Below are positions 42,837-50,565 of a stretch of DNA of 50,565 nucleotides, one piece after another. The position numbers were made by a program, and so were the translations under genes. The notes beneath the pieces are model-generated. The model worked only from the letters and a program-made list of their open reading frames with translations, was not told the origin of the DNA and searched no databases. This DNA comes from Flammeovirgaceae bacterium UBA2786 (GTDB lineage: Bacteria; Bacteroidota; Bacteroidia; Cytophagales; Cyclobacteriaceae), in NCBI GenBank assembly GCA_002352225.1, contig DEIA01000058.1, forward strand, positions 37,260 to 87,824, in the 5' to 3' direction. Positions within the stretch are counted from its first letter, which is position 1. Each line of letters starts with the position of its first letter.

Positions 42837-43073
42837 ATGAATAGGAATTTTATAACAACTGTTTTTGCTGTGTTGGCCTTGTCGGGTGTCGTGTTTGGGC
42901 TGTATGAAAGAACCCGGACATCGGAATTAGAAGCGGAAAAAGAAGCATTGGTAAAGCTGGCAGAAGCACAACAACTTCGGGCCGAAGAGTTTCAGAAAAT
43001 GGCAGCGGTTGCACAACAAGAGGCATTGGTACAACGTACCATTTGCGAAGAACAATTGAAGGATTGTAAATAA
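42837..43073 (+). CDS. Small membrane coiled-coil protein A (78 aa)
   Basis: An N-terminal hydrophobic helix (about residues 6-23) is followed by a Glu/Ala/Gln-rich coiled coil to the C-terminus, with two cysteines near the end. The start lies 2 nt after the GH3 stop, so it is coupled. A second small protein of the same architecture follows. Function not recognised; the layout fits a scaffold or envelope-spanning accessory protein. Confidence 0.6.
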   Translation: MNRNFITTVFAVLALSGVVFGLYERTRTSELEAEKEALVKLAEAQQLRAEEFQKMAAVAQQEALVQRTICEEQLKDCK

Positions 43074-43080
43074 AAGTACT

Positions 43081-43344
43081 ATGAAAATGAAACCAGCGTT
43101 GTTTGCGCTTTTATTTGGCGGCCTGGCATTCATTACACTTGCCTCTGTTGTTTATGCTTACGTGCAACAGGCAGAAGCAAAGCGTCAGGCTTTATTGGCA
43201 ATAGAATGCGAGAAAATAATAAAAGAAAGGGATTCGCAGTTGAGTCTTCAAATTCAAGCTTTACAACAAGCAGTAAATGAGGCTACTCAAAAGGCGCTTT
43301 TGTTAGAAACACAAGCCTCATCAAAATCTAAAAACAAAAACTAA
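43081..43344 (+). CDS. Small membrane coiled-coil protein B (87 aa)
   Basis: Same layout as the preceding gene: hydrophobic helix (about residues 7-26), then a Gln/Glu/Ala-rich coiled coil and a Lys/Asn-rich tail. The two may be diverged duplicates or form a heteromer. The TAA overlaps the next ATG (TAATG), so translation is coupled to the amidohydrolase gene. Confidence 0.6.
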   Translation: MKMKPALFALLFGGLAFITLASVVYAYVQQAEAKRQALLAIECEKIIKERDSQLSLQIQALQQAVNEATQKALLLETQASSKSKNKN

Positions 43345-44141
43345 TGGTTTATACAATTCAACCGGCTACAGCACCAGAAGTACCCATCATTATTAGTGTA
43401 CCGCATTGTGGCACGGCTTTTCCGGATGAATTGAAAAGCCAATACAAACCGGCTATGATAAAAGCGCCTGATGATACAGATTGGTTTGTACAAATACTCT
43501 ATGATTTTGCTCCGGCTATGGGCATAACGATGATTACCGCAAATTATAGCCGGTGGGTAATTGATTTGAACCGCGATCCGTACAGCAAACCACTTTATAA
43601 AGATGGTCGTATCATTACTCCATTGTGTCCGGCTACTACCTTTTTGGGCGAGAATATTTATAAAGACGAGCGGCAGGAAGTAGAATTGCCGGAAGTAAAG
43701 CGCAGAAAGGAATTATACTATCAGCCGTACCATGCTAAAGTAAAGGAGTTGCTGACCCAGCGCAGACGTAAATTTGGTAAAGTATTACTGTGGGATTGTC
43801 ATTCCATCCGTCATCTGGTACCCACCATACAAAAGGATAAATTTCCTGATTTGATTTTGGGCGATGCAGACGGAACTTCAGCTTCTCCGGATTTTATTGA
43901 GGCTGTATGGAGTGTACTTAACCAAAGTGGTTACACCGCAGCGCATAATCATCCTTTTAAAGGAGGCTACATTACGCGCCACTATGGAAAACCGTTGAAG
44001 AACAGGCATGCACTGCAACTGGAAATGACCAAGATTAATTACATGGACGATGCCGAAAAAAAATACGATAAGGCACGTGCCGAAAAAATAAGAGAGTTAC
44101 TAAAACGGGTTTTCGAAAAATTGATTGAATGCGTTAAGTGA
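43344..44141 (+). CDS. N-formylglutamate amidohydrolase-family protein
   Basis: 265 aa, no signal. Family features are the SVPHCGTAFPDEL start, the RWVIDLNRD core, LLWDCHSIRH, and HNHPFKGGYITRHYG near the end. True FGase (HutG) acts in histidine degradation, but no hut genes are present, so the substrate may differ; family members also include N-acyl hydrolases. It ends the plus-strand operon and converges on the FlgO/CsgG-like gene 7 nt away. Confidence 0.88.
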   Translation: MVYTIQPATAPEVPIIISVPHCGTAFPDELKSQYKPAMIKAPDDTDWFVQILYDFAPAMGITMITANYSRWVIDLNRDPYSKPLYKDGRIITPLCPATTFLGENIYKDERQEVELPEVKRRKELYYQPYHAKVKELLTQRRRKFGKVLLWDCHSIRHLVPTIQKDKFPDLILGDADGTSASPDFIEAVWSVLNQSGYTAAHNHPFKGGYITRHYGKPLKNRHALQLEMTKINYMDDAEKKYDKARAEKIRELLKRVFEKLIECVK

Positions 44142-44148
44142 TTATGCC

Positions 44149-46191
44149 CTAACCGCCAATTGCCTGCAAAGCGGCTTCAGCAGCATAACGCACCTCACTA
44201 TTGCGGGTAATGTTTAAAACTCTCTGAATAGATTTTTGTGCAGAGGCGGCATCCTTGCCGATTTTTCCTAAAATAGTAATGAGCTGATGTTGCAATCCGC
44301 CATCCTGGTCGGTGGTTTTATCCAATCGTGTGGAAAGTGCTTTTACCGCAGGCTTACCGATTTTTACCAACGCTTCTTTGGCAGCTTCTGTATCGTTATC
44401 ATAATGCGGCAATACAGCAATCATGTAATCAATCGCTTTTGCATTACCCGTTTTAAAGTTGCCCAGCACACCAATGGCTAATGTCTGAATGGCATTCATT
44501 GTGGTTTTGTCTTCCAGGCTTTTTTTGTTGAGTAAAGCAATCAGTGTGGGTTCCAGTTTAGTGGGCAGAGCATCCATTAGCGCAAGCAACTTCATTACCC
44601 GAAGCTGCTCGGCCAGGTTGTTGCCTTTCAAAATCACATCGGCTTCTTCCAGTGTTGGTATTACACCCGGAATGGCAATGCCATACTTCACACAAAAATT
44701 AATACGGTCTTCCTTCTGGCTTGCATAAGGCGTAAGTAAAGCGTAGGCCGAAAATTTTTCTTTACATCGTTGTGTCAGCAAACGTAAATCAGTTTCCGGA
44801 AACTCTTTACGGATAACTGCATTGGTTGCTTCGTAGTATGTCATCTTAAAGTTCCAGGCAAAGTCGTACAGCTGCTCATGCGCTTTTGGGTATTCATTTG
44901 CATTTACAAAAGAAGCCAGCCAACCGATTAATTCGGTTTTACGTGGCGGATTGGTTTCTTCTTTAAACATCGAACTTAATTCACTAAACAAAGTAGCCTT
45001 CAATTTATCATCGGGCGCAAGCCTGGGCGAATAGGTTTCAAAAACATATTGACGCAGGGGTTGATTTTTGGAAAGACCTTCCATCATTTCTACAAAGGCA
45101 ACTTCAAAAGTTATGGGTCTGGGTAAGCCTAATTTGTTTTGCGCAGCCAAATCAAAATATTGCGTTATCCGATTCTTTTGTTCAGCATCTGGCGAATCGG
45201 TCTTGCCAATTAGTTGTGTTACATAATTAGATAAATAATAGTTACCCATACGGCTCATAGCGGCAAAGCCCGCTTTCCATTCGCGTGCATCAATGTGGTT
45301 ATCATAGGCTAAATAGCGCACAATTTCGTAGGCGCGGTCATCGCCATACGGATAGGCAATGGTATCGAGTGTACTTACCAGAAAGTTTTTGTATGGTTCC
45401 GGATCAAGTTTAAATCGGGTAAACGCATACATTACCTCGTAATGCAACTTGCCACACATATTGTCGAAGGGAGTTTTAATAGCATCGTTCACCACAGTAG
45501 AAATTTTTTCGGGAGAAGATAAATCATTCAGGTGCGGACGAAACGCCTCGACTTTCTCTTTGCAGATTTCGGCTTGTGTTTTAGCGGGGGCGGTGTTGTT
45601 ACCGTTAAACATAATCTGAACGATATTGCCTTTGCTCTTGTCGGTACCCTTATCAGAAGGAGGTGCCGCATCGGGCTGGGTAAACAAGGTGGCCATATTC
45701 TTGTTCATCTTTATGCGCCCCACATAACTCATGGTAATTTCACCACTGGTAACGTCAATTATCCGTGCGCTTACTTCAATGTACGATTTCAATTTTGTAT
45801 ACGTGCCCGATAATATGGCATCGATTGGTGCCAGTTGCCCGATCTTTAACGCTGCGGCAGGTTTCATTAAATCGGTAAGAATAAATTCATGTTCTTTTAA
45901 TATTGCATCCATGCGCGTGCGCTCAAACAATTTTAGTTTATCGGGGTGACCTGATATGGAGCCAATAATTGTTTCCGTTAAATATTCGCCAAAGGCTTTG
46001 GATTGCTGCGAACTGGGCGTTGCCGTAAAAGGTACTACTGCTAAGCTTTGTGGATTTTTTGGGGCAGGGGTTGTAATAATTTTAGCGGCCAGTTCTTGTG
46101 TTACAGTTTGGTAACCCTTGGGTTTTTGGGCTATTCCGGTTATGGGGAGCAAGACTAACCCGAAAAGGAATAATTTGAAGCAGGATATCAT
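44149..46191 (-). CDS. Exported FlgO/CsgG-like protein with C-terminal HEAT repeats
   Basis: 680 aa. A signal peptide is cleaved near GIAQ (residue 21). Residues 48-170 resemble the FlgO/CsgG N-terminal fold (LAVVPFTATPSSQQ, LFERTRMDAILKE, DAILSGTYTKL). A long middle region is unrecognised. The C-terminus (about 530-680) has HEAT-type helical repeats, with EAAKEALVKIGKPAVKALSTRL and NSEVRYAAEAALQAIG. It could be an outer-membrane-associated assembly factor. The fusion of these two parts is unusual. Confidence 0.75.
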   Translation of the reverse strand: MISCFKLFLFGLVLLPITGIAQKPKGYQTVTQELAAKIITTPAPKNPQSLAVVPFTATPSSQQSKAFGEYLTETIIGSISGHPDKLKLFERTRMDAILKEHEFILTDLMKPAAALKIGQLAPIDAILSGTYTKLKSYIEVSARIIDVTSGEITMSYVGRIKMNKNMATLFTQPDAAPPSDKGTDKSKGNIVQIMFNGNNTAPAKTQAEICKEKVEAFRPHLNDLSSPEKISTVVNDAIKTPFDNMCGKLHYEVMYAFTRFKLDPEPYKNFLVSTLDTIAYPYGDDRAYEIVRYLAYDNHIDAREWKAGFAAMSRMGNYYLSNYVTQLIGKTDSPDAEQKNRITQYFDLAAQNKLGLPRPITFEVAFVEMMEGLSKNQPLRQYVFETYSPRLAPDDKLKATLFSELSSMFKEETNPPRKTELIGWLASFVNANEYPKAHEQLYDFAWNFKMTYYEATNAVIRKEFPETDLRLLTQRCKEKFSAYALLTPYASQKEDRINFCVKYGIAIPGVIPTLEEADVILKGNNLAEQLRVMKLLALMDALPTKLEPTLIALLNKKSLEDKTTMNAIQTLAIGVLGNFKTGNAKAIDYMIAVLPHYDNDTEAAKEALVKIGKPAVKALSTRLDKTTDQDGGLQHQLITILGKIGKDAASAQKSIQRVLNITRNSEVRYAAEAALQAIGG

Positions 46192-46383
46192 AGGTTAAAA
46201 ATAGCAATTCACGTATTAAGTTTAGCAAATTCATGCTTGCCTCGCATCGCTGAGCTAAATCCCAGTCATTAATCAGCCACTACAAAGCATACCTCTAACC
46301 TTAGGGTTGAATCGACCTGTGTAAAGACCTCAGGTAAAATACTTATTGGCCTTGTGCAAAAGGAGTTCTTAAAGTGTTAAACT

Positions 46384-46416
46384 ATTCCTTTATTTCGTTT
46401 TTATTTCGAAAGGAAT
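46384..46416. other. Inverted repeat over the DUF5916 gene start
   Basis: ATTCCTTT at 46384-46391 pairs with AAAGGAAT at 46409-46416 around a 17-nt loop. The right arm reaches into the ATG, so the RNA hairpin could hide the start. The remaining 46192-46383 gap has no recognisable feature. Confidence 0.3.
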
Positions 46417-48679
46417 GCTACACCGGATTTTGCTGCCTCTGGCCATACTTACCCTTTCGCATGGGGCATTTGCTCAGAATAAACCGGGTACCCAACTCCA
46501 TATAAAACGTGCGCAAGGCGAAATAAAACTGGATGGCATTATAGATGAGCCCGACTGGCTTGCGGCCGATGTAGCCGGAAACTGGTACTTAAATTACCCG
46601 GTGGATACCGTACAGGCTCCGTTTCAAACCGAAGCGCGCCTGACGTTTAATGATCATTTTCTCTATGTTTCCATCGTATGTTATGACGATCAATCTCCCG
46701 ACCTGATTAACTCCCTGCGCAGAGACTTTGATTACGAACGTAACGATAACGTAGGCTTCAACATTGGGCCATTTAACGATCGCATCAATGGATTCTTTTT
46801 TGCCATTACTCCGGCTGGTGTACAAATGGAAGGCACTATATCAGGCAGTGGTACTTCAGAAAGTTCTTTCAACACTTATTGGGATAACAAGTGGTACTCA
46901 AAAGTGGTGCGTTACCCCGACAAATGGATTTGTGAATTCGCTATTCCGTTCAAAAGCTTTCGCTATAAGGCATTAGACGAATGGAACATTGCCTTCGATC
47001 GTTTCGATAGAAAACGAAATATGAGATCGGCATGGATACACACCCCCATTCAATATAATACGGGGTCATTCCCATACTCGGGCCAACTTTTGTGGGACGA
47101 CCCCGTGCCCGAACCGCGTACCAATATTTCTTTAATCCCCTATGTGGCAGGAGGCCTGGCACAAAACAACGAAGTTGATCCCAAGGAAAAAGACTCCGAA
47201 CTGCGGGCCGGCATTGATGCCAAAGTAAGTGTTACTCCTTCCCTTAACCTTGATCTTACCTTTAACCCCGACTTCTCTCAGGTAGAAGTAGATCAGCAAG
47301 TGATTAATCTTACACGCTTCGAGTTTCAATTTCCTGAGCGAAGACAATTCTTTCTGGAAAACAGTGATCTGTTGGCCAATGCAGGGTTTCCGGAATCGCG
47401 ATTATTTTTTTCGCGCAGGATTGGTTTGGTGCGCGATACAACCGGATTGTTTAGTCGTGTGCCTATTGCCTTTGGTGCCCGCCTCAGCGGCTCCATCAAT
47501 AAGCGGTGGCGCGTAAGCGCATTAGAAATGCAAACGCGCGAAAAACTATCATCCGGTTTGCCGGCACAGAACTACGTGGCTACTACTGTCCAACATAATT
47601 TCTGGAAACAATCCAGCGTGTCCGTTACGTATGTAGATAAACAATCGTTACGTGTAGGGGCCGGGGATTCCCTTAAGTACTTTCACGAAAGTATTTTTCA
47701 AAAACCTGTCGGCTCAAACACCAAAACACCCAACACATACAACCGCGTACTTGGAGCCGATCTCGAATTGCTCAGTTCTGACAACCGCTGGTACAGCAGT
47801 TCGTATTTTGCCAAATCGTTTGATGAGGGCTCGCCCGATAAAAGTATTTCAGGCAGTATGTTTATCCGGTATGCGGTACGCCATATAGATGTGTCTGCTG
47901 CAGCCAGCTATGTGGGTGAAAACTTCAATGCCGAGGCTGGGTTTGTTCCGAGCTACCGTGTGTACCCCGGGCAGATTAATGTCTTTACCGATATGGCGTA
48001 TAAATTTTATCCAAAAAATTCCGGTATTATTACCATGGGGCCTGTTGTTACAGCATCGCAAACGTACATTCCTAATGGAGCTCTTACTGATCGCAACTAT
48101 TCGGCAGGATATACCTTCCGTTTTTTGAATACCTCCATGCTAACGGTCTCCTACAATTATATGTATAGCCAACTCACCAGCAATTTCAATCCCATAGATC
48201 CACAACGATACACACAGTTTTTGAATGGTGAAGATTATGAGTGGCATTTTGTAAGTGTGAAGGGGCAAACCAATACCCGCAAAACGGTAAACTTTTCAGG
48301 TCAAACCTCCTATGGCGGTTTCTACAACGGCACCAATTGGAATGTGCAAGGTGAGCTAAGTGCGCGCTACCAACCTTATGGTAATATTGCCTTGCGGGTT
48401 GACTATAATGATGTAAAGCTGGCGGAAGGTTACGGTGCCGAAAAACTCTTTCTGATTGGGCCGCGCCTGGATATTACGTTTACCGATAAGATTTTTCTTA
48501 CCACCTATTATCAATACAATAATCTGTTGGATAATATGAACCTGAATATGCGGTTTCAGTGGCGCTACCAGCCGGCTTCCGACTTCTTTATTGTATATAC
48601 TGAAAACTACCTGCCCGAAACCTTTGCGAGTAAAAACCGTGCACTGGTTTTTAAGTTTACGTATTGGTTAAACCTATAA
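46415..48679 (+). CDS. CBM9-like / DUF5916 outer-membrane protein
   Basis: 754 aa. A signal peptide is cleaved near AFAQ (residue 21). Residues 35-205 resemble a carbohydrate-binding family 9 (DOMON-like) domain (IKLDGIIDEPDWLAADV). The DUF5916 part then follows with PDFSQVEVDQQVINLTRF and FPERRQFFLENSDLL, the family signature, and a C-terminal string of alternating beta strands (e.g. LFLIGPRLDITFTDKIFLTTYYQY), consistent with an outer-membrane barrel. Ligand unknown. It is monocistronic. Confidence 0.88.
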   Translation: MLHRILLPLAILTLSHGAFAQNKPGTQLHIKRAQGEIKLDGIIDEPDWLAADVAGNWYLNYPVDTVQAPFQTEARLTFNDHFLYVSIVCYDDQSPDLINSLRRDFDYERNDNVGFNIGPFNDRINGFFFAITPAGVQMEGTISGSGTSESSFNTYWDNKWYSKVVRYPDKWICEFAIPFKSFRYKALDEWNIAFDRFDRKRNMRSAWIHTPIQYNTGSFPYSGQLLWDDPVPEPRTNISLIPYVAGGLAQNNEVDPKEKDSELRAGIDAKVSVTPSLNLDLTFNPDFSQVEVDQQVINLTRFEFQFPERRQFFLENSDLLANAGFPESRLFFSRRIGLVRDTTGLFSRVPIAFGARLSGSINKRWRVSALEMQTREKLSSGLPAQNYVATTVQHNFWKQSSVSVTYVDKQSLRVGAGDSLKYFHESIFQKPVGSNTKTPNTYNRVLGADLELLSSDNRWYSSSYFAKSFDEGSPDKSISGSMFIRYAVRHIDVSAAASYVGENFNAEAGFVPSYRVYPGQINVFTDMAYKFYPKNSGIITMGPVVTASQTYIPNGALTDRNYSAGYTFRFLNTSMLTVSYNYMYSQLTSNFNPIDPQRYTQFLNGEDYEWHFVSVKGQTNTRKTVNFSGQTSYGGFYNGTNWNVQGELSARYQPYGNIALRVDYNDVKLAEGYGAEKLFLIGPRLDITFTDKIFLTTYYQYNNLLDNMNLNMRFQWRYQPASDFFIVYTENYLPETFASKNRALVFKFTYWLNL

Positions 48680-48707
48680 TTACAACCTATCCGATTATCT
48701 TTACTCC

Positions 48708-48986
48708 ATGATTCCTAAATCCTGGTACATTATTAAAGACGAAAATACCCGCACGTTTGAGGTGGTGGATACAGGCATCAACGAGAATGCTTTTTCGAAC
48801 CGGGTAATAACACTGCAACGCGCAGGACTTAGCGTTACTCCCGTTATCATTCCCGTTAGCAACCGTCACGCCAGCAAAGAGCATATTGGTTTTACGGGCT
48901 ACACCCGCGAGGACGGCCTTTATGAACGCCTTCACCAGCAGCAGCAGAAACTGATGAAGGAACAATTTGGTGAGTGGGAAGAGTAA
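48708..48986 (+). CDS. Hypothetical protein (92 aa)
   Basis: The start is an ATG at 48708, 28 nt after the DUF5916 stop. No signal or membrane helix. A beta-rich N-terminal half (SWYIIKDENTRTFEVVDTGIN) leads to a helical Gln/Glu-rich end (LYERLHQQQQKLMKEQFGEWEE). No family recognised; it may be cotranscribed with the gene before it. Confidence 0.55.
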   Translation: MIPKSWYIIKDENTRTFEVVDTGINENAFSNRVITLQRAGLSVTPVIIPVSNRHASKEHIGFTGYTREDGLYERLHQQQQKLMKEQFGEWEE

Positions 48987-49109
48987 CACTGTCTGCAAAG
49001 GATTCCGGCCAGAAAAACTATATTAGCTTATTATTGAGCATACCGCTTTAATGAAGAATGCCATCGCGGTCTATTAGCTTAGTGTCTGCTATCTATGTTA
49101 TAGGTCTAT

Positions 49110-49117
49110 ATATTTAG
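49110..49117 (+). promoter_or_regulatory. Putative -7 box of the hydrolase fusion gene
   Basis: TATATTTA, one base off TAnnTTTG, about 7 nt before the ATG at 49124. The leader would be very short or absent, so it may instead be part of a nearby element. Confidence 0.25.
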
Positions 49118-49123
49118 TCAACT

Positions 49124-50565
49124 ATGAAACGCCTCGTACTTATCCTGCTTTTGCTTCCGGCATTTGCTTTCGCACAACATCAAACTAAAATTGCACGTAT
49201 TGATTCGGTGCTTACTTACCTGCATCAATACCACTTGTTCAATGGTACCGTACTGATTGGCGAGAAGGGGAAGGTGCTTTACAAAAAAGCATTTGGGATT
49301 GCTCATCCGCAAAATCTAACACCGCTTACTACGGCCTCTGCTTTTAATCTGGCATCGGTAAGCAAGCAGTTCTACACCATGATGGTGATGCAATTGAAAG
49401 AACAAGGCAAACTGAGTTATGATGATACCGTGCAAAAACACCTGCCTCAATTTCCATATAGCAACATCACCATTCGCCACCTGATGAACCAGACCTCGGG
49501 CCTGCCTGAGTATTTTGATATTGCGCAAGGCGACATGAATCCGCTTGACACGCTCACCAACCTGTACATGCTGGAGTTGCTCGCTATTAAAAAACCTGCC
49601 CTTGAATTTCAGCCGGGCGAGCAATGGCAATATTGCAACACGAATTACACTACATTGGCTTCGGTAATTGAAAAAGTGTCGGGCATTCCCTGCGAGCAGT
49701 TTTTCGCCAAACACATTGCCGGTGCGCTCAAACTCAGCAATACATTCGTCTATCATCTTAACATGAAGTCGTATCCGCCTTCGCGCGTGTTTGGGTTAGA
49801 GTATGATGGCAATAAATATAACCTCAACGACCTGGTTCGGTTTGATGGCATTGTGGGTGATGGCAACGTGTACTCTTCAGTAGAAGATTTGTACAAATGG
49901 GATCAGGCGCTGTACACCGACAAGCTGGTGAAGAAAGCAGCTTTTGCTGAAGCCATTGCTCCGGGCAAACTCAACAATGGAAAAAATACGGAGTACGGTT
50001 TTGGTTGGTTTATTCGTGAGCCCGGCAAGGTTGTTTCGCACACGGGTGGTTGGGTTGGCTTTGGTACGGAGATTACACGCTACATCGAAAAGAATCAAAC
50101 TATCATTGTGCTTGATAACTCGTCTAACTTTCGCGCACAAGCGCTGGTTAAAAATATCTGGGAAGAGAAGCCCGTAGCACTTCCCAAAACACACCTGATT
50201 ACCAATGTAAAAATCATAGATGGCACGGGCTTACCCGCGGTGGCCGGTAGTGTGCGGGTACAGAATAATCGCATCTGGCATGTGGGTAATCTTACTCCGT
50301 TTCCGGGAGAAACTACTACTGATGGAAAGGGCAAAGTATTAGCCCCGGGCTTTATCGATAACCACAGTCACCATGATGGTGGCTTAAAGAAAAATCCATC
50401 GGCTATAGCCGTAACCAGTCAGGGGATTACTACAATAGTAGTAGGGCAGGATGGTGGCTCTGATGTGATGGACTCTATTCAGCAGGCCATTACCAAAACA
50501 CCGGTGAGCGTAAATGTTGCTTCGTTTACCGGGCATGCCTCCTTGCGGGAGAGCGTGATGGGAAA
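49124..50565 (+). CDS. Exported serine beta-lactamase-like / D-aminoacylase-type amidohydrolase fusion (3' end outside window)
   Basis: About 480 residues are visible, with no stop before the window edge. The signal peptide ends near FAFA (residue 17). The first domain (about 25-350) is serine beta-lactamase-like: SVSK at 78-81, YCN at 170-172 and HTGGW at 306-310. From about residue 357 an amidohydrolase of the N-acyl-D-amino-acid deacylase type begins: NVKIIDGTGLP, then APGFIDNHSHHD (about 407-418, metal-ligand histidines) and SQGITTIVVGQDG. The two domains are in one frame with no stop between. It may process D-amino-acid-containing peptides in the periplasm. Confidence 0.85.
   Translation, partial: MKRLVLILLLLPAFAFAQHQTKIARIDSVLTYLHQYHLFNGTVLIGEKGKVLYKKAFGIAHPQNLTPLTTASAFNLASVSKQFYTMMVMQLKEQGKLSYDDTVQKHLPQFPYSNITIRHLMNQTSGLPEYFDIAQGDMNPLDTLTNLYMLELLAIKKPALEFQPGEQWQYCNTNYTTLASVIEKVSGIPCEQFFAKHIAGALKLSNTFVYHLNMKSYPPSRVFGLEYDGNKYNLNDLVRFDGIVGDGNVYSSVEDLYKWDQALYTDKLVKKAAFAEAIAPGKLNNGKNTEYGFGWFIREPGKVVSHTGGWVGFGTEITRYIEKNQTIIVLDNSSNFRAQALVKNIWEEKPVALPKTHLITNVKIIDGTGLPAVAGSVRVQNNRIWHVGNLTPFPGETTTDGKGKVLAPGFIDNHSHHDGGLKKNPSAIAVTSQGITTIVVGQDGGSDVMDSIQQAITKTPVSVNVASFTGHASLRESVMG

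Noticed and set aside
1..50565. tRNA, rRNA, riboswitch, insertion sequence or prophage
   Set aside because: No cloverleaf-type tRNA, conserved riboswitch core, transposase or phage gene was seen in the gaps or frames by eye; a covariance-model search could still find small RNAs.

Overview
This window is a chromosomal segment of a Bacteroidota bacterium, most likely a member of Cytophagales. The evidence is a gliding-motility lipoprotein (gldD) beside ssb and mutY, a giant protein ending in a type IX secretion (T9SS) sorting domain, a DUF5916/CBM9 outer-membrane protein, a Y_Y_Y-domain sensor, and many starts preceded by TAnnTTTG-like -7 boxes instead of Shine-Dalgarno sequences. No rRNA, tRNA, CRISPR array or insertion sequence was seen. 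No gap between genes exceeds 300 bases; the largest are 23283-23557 (HU/mutY divergent promoter region) and 46192-46414.

Region 1-20 kb is mostly housekeeping. It holds a partial exported 'asparagine synthetase B'-type protein, the ribosome-rescue factor arfB, a free-standing IF-2 N-terminal-like protein, a 56-aa zinc-ribbon membrane protein, a lone receiver domain, a quinone oxidoreductase, an FKBP isomerase and an exported class V aminotransferase. Then come RluD, a rhodanese lipoprotein, polyprenyl synthase, RNase R, a DEDDy exonuclease, lipB, a DUF433/DUF5615 toxin-antitoxin pair whose toxin is frameshifted, a PGI/PMI isomerase, a glyoxalase remnant, yraN, a MORN-repeat protein and htpG.

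Region 20-28 kb is the rng / tiny AURKAIP1-COX24 protein / TPR / HU // mutY / ssb / gldD / recG cluster. rng through HU run on the minus strand and mutY onward on the plus strand. gldE, usually found beside gldD, is not here.

Region 28-39 kb is the accessory-looking part: a small Kre9/KNH-like secreted protein, a 2066-aa T9SS cargo with BNR, FN3, FG-GAP and ASPIC/UnbV modules, an exported caspase-family protease starting 3 nt after it, a strong terminator, and then a propeller/Y_Y_Y sensor with membrane helices but no kinase. I regard the first three as one operon and the best candidate for an undescribed surface system.

Region 39-50.5 kb contains a tightly packed envelope/peptidoglycan operon (lipoprotein, DinB fold, PBP4-type DacB, GH3 hexosaminidase, two small membrane coiled-coil proteins, N-formylglutamate amidohydrolase). 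It is followed by a minus-strand FlgO/CsgG-HEAT protein, the DUF5916 protein, a 92-aa orphan, and an edge-truncated fusion of a serine beta-lactamase-like domain with a D-aminoacylase-type amidohydrolase.
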